From assembly GCA_005954745.1 (NCBI GenBank), contig CP040678.1:124001-188000 (forward strand): a DNA stretch of 64,000 nt, written 5' to 3'. Below are positions 8,162-16,155 of this stretch, in pieces. How positions within the stretch are numbered: position 1 is the first letter of the stretch; every line of letters starts with the position of its first letter. Under the pieces are notes generated by a model that saw only the letters and a program-made list of their open reading frames with translations, ran no database searches and was not told the origin of the DNA. The DNA comes from Halostella pelagica (GTDB taxonomy: Archaea > Halobacteriota > Halobacteria > Halobacteriales > Natronoarchaeaceae). Made by a program: the position numbers and the translations under genes.

Positions 8162-9687
8162 TATTCTAGTAGCAGTAGCTCCGGGTCCTTCAGGTATTCC
8201 TTCACGCGATTCGTAAAGCGGGCGGCGTCCGCCCCGTCGACGAGTCGGTGGTCGACCGACAGCGACAGCGGCAGCGTGTGTCGCGCGACGACCTCGCCGT
8301 CCTCGACGACCGGACGCTCTTCGATGGCTCCCAGCGCGAGGATACCGGCCTCGGGGTAGTTGATGATCGGCGTCGCGTATTCGCCGCCGATGCCGCCGAC
8401 GTTCGTGACCGTGAACGTCCCGCCCTGCATCTCCTCACGGGCGATAGAGCGGTCGCGGGCCTTCTGGACCAGTTCGTTCATCTCGGAGGCTATCTGGAGC
8501 AGGCCCTTGTGGTCGACGTCGTCGACGACGGGGACCATCAGTCCCGCGTCCGTCGCCGCGGCGACGCCGATGTTGTAGTAGTTCTTCTCGACTATCTCCT
8601 CGTTCTCCTCGTCGAGGCTGGAGTTCACCATCGGGAAGTCCTTCAGCGCCGCCGTGACCGCCTTCATGATGAGCGGCATGTAGGTGAGCTGAATGCCGCG
8701 TTCCTCGGCGCGTCCCTTGAGCCGCTCGCGGATCTCGACGAGGTTAGTCACCTCGACCGAGTCGTGGTGGGTGATATGCGGCGCGGAGTATTTCGAGCGC
8801 TCCATCTGGTCCCCGATGGACTTGCGGATGCCGCGATACGGCGTGCGCTCTTCCCGTTCCGCGGGCTCCTCCCGCAGACCGAGCGCCTCGGTGTCGGCCT
8901 TCTGGGCCTCCTGCTGGGCCTGGGCGTACTCGCGGACCGCCTCGGGCGTGACGAACGGTTCGCCGTCCCGTTTTTCGGTCGCCGGCACCGCATTCAGGTC
9001 CACGCCCTCCTCGTCTGCGAGACGGCGCGTGGCGGGCGCGGCGAGCGTCTTCTCCCTGTCGGCGGATTCGACCTGCTGCGGGGCTCCGCCGGCGGTCGAG
9101 CCGCCACTGGCCGCTCCGGCGCTTTCGGCGGACGCCTCGGCCGCGGATGCGGACTCGCTCGCTTCCGCGGTCGCGGTCTCCGGTTCGGATCCGCCGCTGT
9201 CGGCGGCGGCGCGTACGTCGTGTTCCGAGATGCGACCGCTCGGGCCGCTGCCGTCGACTTCGGCGATGTCGACGCCGAGTTCTCGGGCCAGACGGCGTGC
9301 GCTCGGTGCGGCGAACACACGGCCTTCGGGTGTTTCGGCCGCTTCGCCCGCCGTCTCCGTCCCCTCGTCGCCGGCGGGTTCGGCGTCGGCTCCGTCGGCC
9401 TCGGCCGCGTCCGCAGCCTCTAGATCGGTCGTCTCCTCGACCGGTTCGCCCTCGACGTCGAAGGTGATGATCACGTTACCGACGGGGACCATCTCCCCTT
9501 CGTCCGCCCGGATCTGCCGGACGGTCCCGTCTACGGGGGCCGGGACCTCTACGACGGCCTTGTCGGTCTCGACCTCGGCGACCGGTTGGTCCTCTTCGAC
9601 GGTGTCGCCTTCCTCGACTAACCACTGTACTATTTCGCCTTCGCTGACGCCCTCTCCGACGTCCGGAAGCTTGAATTCGCGTACCAT
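8161..9687 (-). CDS. pdhC: 2-oxoacid dehydrogenase E2, dihydrolipoamide acyltransferase
   Basis: Core subunit that carries the acyl group on lipoyl-lysine and transfers it to CoA. 508 residues: lipoyl domain (1-80) with the modified lysine at position 43 in EVETDKAVVEVP; an acidic Ala/Glu linker; a first E3-binding domain (about 122-160, FAAPSARRLARELGVD...GSGPSGRI); a second Ala/Ser-rich linker; a second, less canonical E3-binding-like domain (about 214-257, LAAPATRRLADEEGVD...VTPEAVREYA); and the catalytic domain ending in VDHRLVDGADAARF with the active-site His and Asp. Substrate cannot be deduced; in haloarchaea related complexes have been linked to branched-chain oxoacids rather than pyruvate. 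Confidence 0.96.
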   Translation of the reverse strand: MVREFKLPDVGEGVSEGEIVQWLVEEGDTVEEDQPVAEVETDKAVVEVPAPVDGTVRQIRADEGEMVPVGNVIITFDVEGEPVEETTDLEAADAAEADGADAEPAGDEGTETAGEAAETPEGRVFAAPSARRLARELGVDIAEVDGSGPSGRISEHDVRAAADSGGSEPETATAEASESASAAEASAESAGAASGGSTAGGAPQQVESADREKTLAAPATRRLADEEGVDLNAVPATEKRDGEPFVTPEAVREYAQAQQEAQKADTEALGLREEPAEREERTPYRGIRKSIGDQMERSKYSAPHITHHDSVEVTNLVEIRERLKGRAEERGIQLTYMPLIMKAVTAALKDFPMVNSSLDEENEEIVEKNYYNIGVAAATDAGLMVPVVDDVDHKGLLQIASEMNELVQKARDRSIAREEMQGGTFTVTNVGGIGGEYATPIINYPEAGILALGAIEERPVVEDGEVVARHTLPLSLSVDHRLVDGADAARFTNRVKEYLKDPELLLLE

Positions 9688-9707
9688 GTTGGGTTATCGT
9701 CTATCGT

Positions 9708-10700
9708 TCAGAACTCCACCGCGTCGCGGATACCGTTTTTGATACGTGCAGGTTCGGGTAGGTAGTAGTCTTCTAACGCATACAGCGGGAACGGCGTGTC
9801 GAAGCCAGTGATCCGCTCGACCGGTGCCTCCTGGTACAGGAGAGACTCCTCCTGAATGATGCTCGTTATCTCCGCGCCGAGGCCGCCCGTCTTGGGCGCT
9901 TCGTGGACGACGGCGGCGCGGCCGGTTTTCTCGAACGACTCGACGATGGCGTCGCGGTCGAGCGGGGAGAGAGTGCGCAGGTCGACGACCTCGACGTCGA
10001 TGTCACCGTCGAGTTCCTCGGCCGCCTCCAGCGTCGGTCGTGTCATCGCACCCCAGGTAAACACCGAGATGTCGCTGCCCTCGCGGCGGACCGCGGCCTC
10101 GCCGAGCGGTACTTCGTACGACTCCTCCGGCACCTCGCCGCGGAACGCGCGGTAGATGAGTTTCGGTTCGAAGAACATCACCGGGTCGGGGTCGCGGATG
10201 GCAGCGGTTAGCATCCCCTTCGCGTCGTACGGCGTCGAGGGGATGGCGACCTTGAGCCCCGGCTGGTGGACGAAGAAGGCCTCCGTCGACTCCGAGTGGT
10301 GTTCCGGCGCGCGGATGCCGCCGCCGTACGGCGCGCGGATGACCATCGGGCAGGTGTACCGCCCGCGGCTTCGGGTGCGGAGGCGCGCGGCGTGGCTGAC
10401 GATCTGGTCGAACCCGGGGTAGATGAATCCGAGGAACTGGATCTCGGTCACCGGACGCAGGCCGTAGGCGGCCATGCCGACCGCGGTGCCGATGATGCCG
10501 GATTCGGCGAGGGGGGTGTCGATGACGCGCTGGTCACCGAACTCGTCGTACAACCCTTCGGTGGCGCGGAACACGCCGCCGTTTTTCCCGACGTCCTCGC
10601 CCATGACGAGCACGTCGTCGTCTTGGCCCATCTCCGTCTCCAGTCCGTCTCTGACCGCCTGTACGAGTGTAAGATCCTGAGCTTGAGATTCTGCTGCCAT
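9708..10700 (-). CDS. pdhB: 2-oxoacid dehydrogenase E1 beta subunit
   Basis: Thiamine-diphosphate-dependent decarboxylase, beta chain; pairs with the alpha subunit encoded just upstream. 330 residues with the transketolase pyrimidine-binding domain (VLVMGEDVGKNGGVFRAT, DTPLAESGIIGTAVGMA, EIQFLGFIYPGFDQIVSHAARLR) and C-terminal transketolase domain (DISVFTWGAMTRPTLEAAEEL, EVVDLRTLSPLDRDAI, VHEAPKTGGLGAEI). Full family length. Only three bases separate it from E1 alpha and 20 from E2, so it is cotranscribed. Confidence 0.96.
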   Translation of the reverse strand: MAAESQAQDLTLVQAVRDGLETEMGQDDDVLVMGEDVGKNGGVFRATEGLYDEFGDQRVIDTPLAESGIIGTAVGMAAYGLRPVTEIQFLGFIYPGFDQIVSHAARLRTRSRGRYTCPMVIRAPYGGGIRAPEHHSESTEAFFVHQPGLKVAIPSTPYDAKGMLTAAIRDPDPVMFFEPKLIYRAFRGEVPEESYEVPLGEAAVRREGSDISVFTWGAMTRPTLEAAEELDGDIDVEVVDLRTLSPLDRDAIVESFEKTGRAAVVHEAPKTGGLGAEITSIIQEESLLYQEAPVERITGFDTPFPLYALEDYYLPEPARIKNGIRDAVEF

Positions 10701-10703
10701 AGT

Positions 10704-11813
10704 TTACTCCTCCAGTAGTGCGTCGTCGCCGTGCGTTTCGCGTAGTCGCTGTAACCACTGCATCTGCTCTTCGAGCCGTTTCGGCATGTCCGCGTAGACG
10801 TGTGCGAATATCTCCTCCGGGTCCGGCCGTTCGACCGATTCGGCGGCGTCGATAGCGTCCGCGACGTCTTCCTCTATCGACGCCTCGATAGCGTCGACCC
10901 GTTCGTCGTCGAGACGGCCCGACTCCCGTAGGAACGTCTCCATCCGCGGGATCGGGTCCTTTTGCTTCCAGCGCTCGACCTCTTCCTCGTCGCGATACAC
11001 CGAGGGGTCGTCCGCCGTCGTGTGTGCGCCGAAGCGGTACTGCACCGCCTCGATGAGCGTCGGTCGCAGTTCCTCGTCTCCGGGGTTTTTCGTCTTTTCG
11101 ACCGCTTCGCGGGTGACCTTATACACGGCGAGCGGGTCCATCCCGTCGACCTGTACGCCCTCGAACCCGTAGGCGTTGGCCTTCTGCGCCAGCGTCTCGC
11201 TGGCCGTCTGGCGCTCGCGGGGGACCGAGATGGCCCACTGATTGTTGTTACAGAAAAACACCGTCGGAGTGTCGAACACGCCGGCGAAGTTCAGCCCTTC
11301 GTGGAAGTCGCCCTCGCTCGTCGCTCCGTCGCCGAAGTAACAGAGGAACGACTTCTTCTCGTCCCGAAGCTTCGACGCCCACGCCGCACCCGTCGCGTGC
11401 GGTATCTGCGTGGCGATGGGGACGGCGGCGCTGAAGATGTTGGCGTCGTCTGGAATGTCCATTCCCTCCTCGCTGCCCATCCAGTACAGCAGCGTCTGCT
11501 TCAGCGAAAACCCGTGAACCAGCGCGGCCCCGTGTTCACGGTAACTCGGGAACAGCCAGTCCTCCTCGTCCAGGGCGTGCGCGCTTCCGATCTGCGCGCC
11601 TTCCTGTCCCGACAGCGGCGGGTACGTCCCCATCCGCCCCTGTCGTTGAAGGCTGACCGCTCGCTGGTCGAAATGTCGCGCGAGACGCATCTCGCGGTAC
11701 ATCTCGACCAACTCTTCGTCCGATAGGTCGGGCACTTCTGCGTCGTCAAGTACCCGGCCCGTGTCGTCCAGCACCTGTACGCGGTCCTGGGGATCGTGCT
11801 GTAGCGTACTCAC
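10704..11813 (-). CDS. pdhA: 2-oxoacid dehydrogenase E1 alpha subunit
   Basis: First gene of the oxoacid dehydrogenase operon. About 369 residues from a GTG start at 11813 ([13 protein letters not shown]). A GGAGG (11826-11822 on the minus strand) eight bases upstream supports this start; the longer frame to 11996 adds a non-homologous stretch. Thiamine-diphosphate binding motif [17 protein letters not shown]...[11 protein letters not shown], and the phosphorylation-loop region [21 protein letters not shown] that contacts E2. The AT-rich stretch upstream (11856-11890, TTTACGAAAATC and ATATAA on the minus strand) probably holds the operon promoter. Confidence 0.95.
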   Translation of the reverse strand: MSTLQHDPQDRVQVLDDTGRVLDDAEVPDLSDEELVEMYREMRLARHFDQRAVSLQRQGRMGTYPPLSGQEGAQIGSAHALDEEDWLFPSYREHGAALVHGFSLKQTLLYWMGSEEGMDIPDDANIFSAAVPIATQIPHATGAAWASKLRDEKKSFLCYFGDGATSEGDFHEGLNFAGVFDTPTVFFCNNNQWAISVPRERQTASETLAQKANAYGFEGVQVDGMDPLAVYKVTREAVEKTKNPGDEELRPTLIEAVQYRFGAHTTADDPSVYRDEEEVERWKQKDPIPRMETFLRESGRLDDERVDAIEASIEEDVADAIDAAESVERPDPEEIFAHVYADMPKRLEEQMQWLQRLRETHGDDALLEE

Positions 11814-11821
11814 GGTCGGAC

Positions 11822-11890
11822 CCTCCGTACCATACTCCCATGGACAATCGCTCGGGTTATATGATTTTCGTAAATACTTTACTATCAACT
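11822..11890 (-). promoter_or_regulatory. Promoter region and RBS of the oxoacid dehydrogenase operon
   Basis: The most AT-rich stretch in this intergenic region lies at about 11856-11890 and contains TATA-like sequences on the minus strand. A GGAGG Shine-Dalgarno sequence at 11822-11826 precedes the GTG start of pdhA by eight bases, so this transcript probably has a real 5' leader, unlike many genes here. Confidence 0.5.
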
Positions 11891-12077
11891 CTATTCTTGC
11901 CTCGGTCTCGTAAGGACGTACGCCCGAGGCGGGAGATACACGACGCACGAATAACTGTTGGGTGAAGAACTGAAAATATCGGCACTTGCCACTCACGTCG
12001 AACGCGTTCTCTGGACGGACGGTCAGCGCCTCGGTGACAGTTTCCCGTCCGAGACGAACGGGCCCATCCGAACGCGG

Positions 12078-13307
12078 TCACGGGACGGCGAACGCGCCGA
12101 GCGTGACCTCGGAGTTCGGGTCGACGGAGGCTGTCCACCGGACGCGGACGGTCGTGGCGCGCTCTACGTCGACGGTGACGGAGTCACCCTCGGTGACGTG
12201 CCGCCGCTCGAACGTCTCGTGGAACCCGCCCGGTAACGGCCGGCCGCCGGCGGTGACGGTCAGGTTCGTCCCCAGGATACGCTCGTCGCCGTCGTGCGTG
12301 ACCGTCACCGACCCGTCGCCGTACTCGAAGACGAACGTCGCGTCCGGTTGTACTGGGTTCCCGTGGTGGAGCAGGTCGAACTGCCCCGTCGCTATCTCTC
12401 CCTGGACGCTGAGCGTCCGGTCGTCGGCGCGTACTGTGCGGTCGACGAACTCCTCGACGCCGCCGACGTATCTGTCGCCGGACCCGTCGCCGTAGCGGTC
12501 TTCGACGGCTTCGACCTCGGGTGTCCCGTCCGGATAGTCGAAGACGATCCTGCCGGCGGTCGCTCGTTCGCCGACGGTCCACCCGACGCCGGTCGCCGCC
12601 GGCGTTCCGATCGGTGCGGTCGGACGGTGTGGGTCGAGACCGGGGTTGCTGTCGAGTGGACTGCCGACCGTGGCGACCGGCGGCGCGCCGACCGCCTCGG
12701 CGACGCGCTGGACCGCGGGCGGGAGCGACTCGTCGCGTTCGAGCGCCTCGACCGACCCGTCCCAGTTCCCGTACCGCGAGTGGACGATCCCCCGTTCGTC
12801 CGGACGGTCCTCTCGGGCGTCCGCGACCGCAGGTATGGAGACGATGACGCGGTCACTGAACAGAACCGGCGACATCGGCGTTCCGTACACGACCTCGAAC
12901 TCGCCGTCGTTGACCCCCTCGGGCGTCCCTTGCGCGTCCGCGAGTGCGGTCCTGGCCGTCGACCGGCGGAAGTTGCCGACGACGAACATCGACCGCCCGG
13001 TTGCGACGAAGTGGTCGATGTCTTCGAACGGGAGACCGGTCCACGCGGTGTTTTGCCGCAGTCCGTCGGCAACCGGCGCGGCGACGGACGGGAGCGCGTC
13101 CGCTACCCTGCTCGGTGCGAGATAGTACGCCGCCCGCCCTGGCGCGTCGGTCGACCCCATGAATCTGACGTACGGGTCCGGGTCGCGGTCCTCGTACTCA
13201 GGAGCGTCGGCGCGAAACGCCGCGGACTCGGCCGTACAGCCGGCGACCGCTCCGACTGCACCGACTGCTGTCGCCCGGAGCGCGTCGCGGCGCGTCCACT
13301 CGTCCAT
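12078..13307 (-). CDS. Tat-type lipoprotein, unknown function
   Basis: About 409 residues starting MDEWTRRDALRATAVGAVGAVAGCT: twin arginines, a short hydrophobic stretch and a lipobox ending in AGC, so predicted to be exported folded by Tat and lipid-anchored outside the cell. The mature part is acidic, with no recognised domain; it contains repeated beta-rich segments (GRIVFDYPDG, FVFEYGDGSVTVTHDGDE, HVTEGDSVTVDVERATTVRVRW). A nine-residue longer start at 13334 is less likely. It sits between the oxoacid dehydrogenase operon and lipA on the same strand, but with a 264-base gap to the operon, so a functional tie is only a guess. Confidence 0.8.
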   Translation of the reverse strand: MDEWTRRDALRATAVGAVGAVAGCTAESAAFRADAPEYEDRDPDPYVRFMGSTDAPGRAAYYLAPSRVADALPSVAAPVADGLRQNTAWTGLPFEDIDHFVATGRSMFVVGNFRRSTARTALADAQGTPEGVNDGEFEVVYGTPMSPVLFSDRVIVSIPAVADAREDRPDERGIVHSRYGNWDGSVEALERDESLPPAVQRVAEAVGAPPVATVGSPLDSNPGLDPHRPTAPIGTPAATGVGWTVGERATAGRIVFDYPDGTPEVEAVEDRYGDGSGDRYVGGVEEFVDRTVRADDRTLSVQGEIATGQFDLLHHGNPVQPDATFVFEYGDGSVTVTHDGDERILGTNLTVTAGGRPLPGGFHETFERRHVTEGDSVTVDVERATTVRVRWTASVDPNSEVTLGAFAVP

Positions 13308-13383
13308 ACGCTGCGGTACTTCGACTGAACACAAAATAGTCGGGTGGTGAGATGTCAGCCGTCGTCCATCTCCGCGCCGTGGG

Positions 13384-14361
13384 TCAGTCGTCGCTCGCTT
13401 CCGGCGCGACGCTCTCGCGGGCGCGCTTGCGGGCCTGCTCGACGGATTTCCCGTCGCGCAGGACGGCGTCGACGAACAGTTCGCCGGCCTTGTACGAGGA
13501 CCGCACCATCGGCCCGCTGGCGCAGTAGAGAAAGCCGAGTTCCTCCTCGGCGACGCGCCGCCAGGTTTCGTACTTGTCGGGATGGCTGTACGCCTTCACG
13601 GGGAGGTGGTCCCGCGAGGGTCGGAGATACTGGCCGAGCGTCACGACGTCGACGTTCGCCTCCCGCAGGTCTGCGAGGGTCTGGTACACCTCGTGGTCGT
13701 ACTCGCCGTGGCCGAGCATGATCGACGTCTTGGTGTAGATATCCGACTCGCGGTCGACCTGTTCGAGGACGCCGAGGCTCTGTTCGTACCCGGCGCGCGG
13801 GTCTCGGACGGGCCGCTGGAGGCGCTCGACCGTTTCGATGTTGTGTGCGATCACGTCCGGTTCTGCCTCGATAATTTTCCGAACTAGCCGTTTTTCGCCC
13901 TGGAAATCCGGGATCAGCACCTCAACGAGAATGCCGGGGTGGCGGCGCTTTATCTCGCGGATGGTTTCGGCGAAGTGACCAGCACCCTGGCCCGTCAGGT
14001 CGTCCCGGTCGACCGAGGTCAACACGACGTAATCGAGACCGATCTCCGCGACGGCGCTCGCCACGTTCGACGGTTCGTCCGGGTCGAGCGGTTGCCCTCC
14101 GCCGGTGTCGACGTCGCAGAACCCGCAGTTTCTGGTACAGGAGTCCCCCATAAGCATGAACGTCGCTGTGCCGCCGCGGTCCCCCGAGGCCCCGCCGGAC
14201 GGCTTGTTTCGACCGCTCCAGCACTCCCCGAGGTTCGGGCAGTTCGCCTCCTCACAGACGGTGTTCAAGTCGTGGTCCCGCAGCGTCTCCTTGATCCCGG
14301 TGAACTCCTGACCCGCTGGCGGTTGCATCTTCAGCCAGTCGGGTTTTCGCGGGCGACTCAT
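13384..14361 (-). CDS. lipA: Lipoyl synthase
   Basis: Radical-SAM enzyme that inserts two sulfur atoms into octanoyl groups bound to lipoyl domains. 325 residues. The auxiliary 4Fe-4S cluster ligands are in CEEANCPNLGECW, the radical-SAM cluster motif is CTRNCGFC (C-x3-C-x2-C), followed by DPDEPSNVA, HNIETVERLQRPVRDPRAGYEQSL and a C-terminal SYKAGELF with the conserved RSSY serine that ligates the auxiliary cluster. Its substrate, the E2 lipoyl domain, is encoded 3.7 kb away on the same strand. No octanoyl- or lipoate-transferase is seen in the window. Confidence 0.97.
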   Translation of the reverse strand: MSRPRKPDWLKMQPPAGQEFTGIKETLRDHDLNTVCEEANCPNLGECWSGRNKPSGGASGDRGGTATFMLMGDSCTRNCGFCDVDTGGGQPLDPDEPSNVASAVAEIGLDYVVLTSVDRDDLTGQGAGHFAETIREIKRRHPGILVEVLIPDFQGEKRLVRKIIEAEPDVIAHNIETVERLQRPVRDPRAGYEQSLGVLEQVDRESDIYTKTSIMLGHGEYDHEVYQTLADLREANVDVVTLGQYLRPSRDHLPVKAYSHPDKYETWRRVAEEELGFLYCASGPMVRSSYKAGELFVDAVLRDGKSVEQARKRARESVAPEASDD

Positions 14362-14536
14362 GGACGGTACTGATGATTCGTCGGGTGAAAAACGTGGGGT
14401 TTTTGCGACAGTGACGACCGTAGGGCGTCTCCGTCCGGAGAGCGTCGACGCCGTCCGAGGGCGCGATGCCGTCGCGACGTTCGACGAGTCGCCGGACCGA
14501 CACTAATGACAACGTGCTGATTTTTCCGACTCCAAA

Positions 14537-14549
14537 ACTATAAAAAGAT
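14537..14549 (+). promoter_or_regulatory. TATA box of the MATE transporter gene
   Basis: ACTATAAAAA (14538-14547) is a strong archaeal TATA box. The expected transcription start about 26 bases downstream (near 14570) falls after the ATG at 14548 and ten or so bases before the ATG at 14581, so it decides the start of the following gene. Confidence 0.6.
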
Positions 14550-14580
14550 GTCTCTATTCGGGGTTGAATATCAAAAGACC

Positions 14581-15978
14581 ATGTGGGAAACTAGCCCGGA
14601 GGACATCACGGAGGGGTCGATCGCCCGGGTACTGGTGGTCCTCGCCGCACCGCTCGTCGTCCAGAACCTCGTACAGGTAGTTCAGCAGGTCGTCGACACC
14701 TTCTGGCTCGGCCGGATCGGCGAGGACGCCGTTGCGGCTGTCGGCCTGAACTACCCGGTGGTGGCGATGCTCGCTTCCGTCGTAATCATGGCTCCGTTCG
14801 TCGGGACCCAGGTGATCGTCTCGCAGCGAGTCGGCGCGGAGGAGTACTCCCGCGCCCGGCGAATCGCCGTTCACGGGTTAGCGGTCGGGCTCGTCCTCGC
14901 TCTCGTCGTGGGCGCAGTCGTCGCCGTTGGGGCGGACACCGTCGTCGAGGCTCTGGGCGCGGGCGACGACGTCGCACCGCTTGCCGCGACGTACCTCGCG
15001 ACGTACGTCATCGGCCTCCCGGCGATGGCGTTGAGCGACGTGCTCGAAGGGGGGTTCATCGGCTGGGGCGACTCCCGCGCGGCGCTGTACATCAACGTCG
15101 TCGCCGTCGTGGTCAACATCGGTCTCGACCCGATCCTCATCTTCGGGTGGGGGCCGGTCGACGCCTACGGGATCCGGGGTGCGGCCTTGGCGACGGTGAT
15201 CGGTTACACCGCGGGGTTCGCCCTCGCCCTCGCCATGGCTCTCGGCCTCCGGAACACGTTCACGTTGAGCCGCGACGCGGTGACGTTTCGGGTGGACGAG
15301 TTCCGGGAACTGCTCGACGTCGGTATCCCGTCGGCCGGCCGTCGGATCGCACAGGACGGCGTCAGAGTGGTGATCGTCGGCATCGTCGCGGCAGTCAGCG
15401 GCGCGGCCGGCCTCGCTGCGTACACCGTCGGCGCACGTATCGCAAGCGTCGCGTTCATCCCGGCAAGCGGGTTGAGTCAGGCGGCACAGAGCGTCATCGG
15501 CCAGAACATCGGGGCGGAGCGTCCCGCGCGGGCGCGAAAGACGACATGGATCGGCGTCGGCATCGGGGCCGGCGCGCTCTCGGTCGTCGGTGCCCTGCAG
15601 TGGGTGTTCCCCGTCGGTCTGACGCAGTTGTTCGTCCCCGACATCTCGACGGACGCGCTCTCGCTGACAGTCGATTACCTCCGGATCCTTGCGTACGGAT
15701 ACTGGGCCATCGGGGCAACGTACGTTCTGCGAGCCGGGTTCAACGGCGCGCGGCGCACCCGGACCAGCATGGTCGCCTCGCTCCTCCAGTACTGGGGGGT
15801 TCGACTCCCCATCGCCGTCGGTGGCATCGCGCTGTTTGGCATGGGCGTCCACGCCGTCTTCTGGGCGGTGACGCTGTCGAACGTGGCCGTCGCGGTCGGC
15901 CTGGGCGCGTACTACTACTACAGCACCGAGTCCGGGATGTTAGACCGCGCCGTCACGCAGGCCGTCGCGGACGACTGA
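14581..15978 (+). CDS. MATE family multidrug/sodium antiporter
   Basis: Integral membrane exporter, 465 residues with about 12 transmembrane helices in two homologous halves. Each half starts with a MATE-type segment (SIARVLVVLAAPLVVQNLVQ; LLDVGIPSAGRRIAQDG). VDTFWLGRIGEDAVAAVGLNYPV is a typical MatE signature. I start at the ATG at 14581 because the TATA box at 14538-14547 places the transcript start near 14570, downstream of the in-frame ATG at 14548. Substrate cannot be deduced. The stop codon opens a TGATACTGCCGGACGGA motif. Confidence 0.93.
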   Translation: MWETSPEDITEGSIARVLVVLAAPLVVQNLVQVVQQVVDTFWLGRIGEDAVAAVGLNYPVVAMLASVVIMAPFVGTQVIVSQRVGAEEYSRARRIAVHGLAVGLVLALVVGAVVAVGADTVVEALGAGDDVAPLAATYLATYVIGLPAMALSDVLEGGFIGWGDSRAALYINVVAVVVNIGLDPILIFGWGPVDAYGIRGAALATVIGYTAGFALALAMALGLRNTFTLSRDAVTFRVDEFRELLDVGIPSAGRRIAQDGVRVVIVGIVAAVSGAAGLAAYTVGARIASVAFIPASGLSQAAQSVIGQNIGAERPARARKTTWIGVGIGAGALSVVGALQWVFPVGLTQLFVPDISTDALSLTVDYLRILAYGYWAIGATYVLRAGFNGARRTRTSMVASLLQYWGVRLPIAVGGIALFGMGVHAVFWAVTLSNVAVAVGLGAYYYYSTESGMLDRAVTQAVADD

Positions 15979-15992
15979 TACTGCCGGACGGA
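15976..15992 (+). repeat. TGATACTG-CGGAC-GA motif at the MATE gene stop
   Basis: TGATACTGCCGGACGGA begins with the TGA of the MATE gene and matches the motif at the pheA stop (3592-3608) and at 2897-2913. The adjacent CGGAGT/ACTCCG pair (from 15989) could form a small hairpin. Confidence 0.5.
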
Positions 15993-16155
15993 GTCCCGCG
16001 ACGAACTCCGGCACATCGGGGTGTCGGATCTCGTTACGACGGTCTGTCGACAGTGTGGCTGTGCCGGCCGCCGGCTCGGGGTCTGTGGACCCGCCGCTAC
16101 ACGATCGACCGCTACGGAAACGCCTTTGACCCCCGGACCCCCCGAACCACACGAG

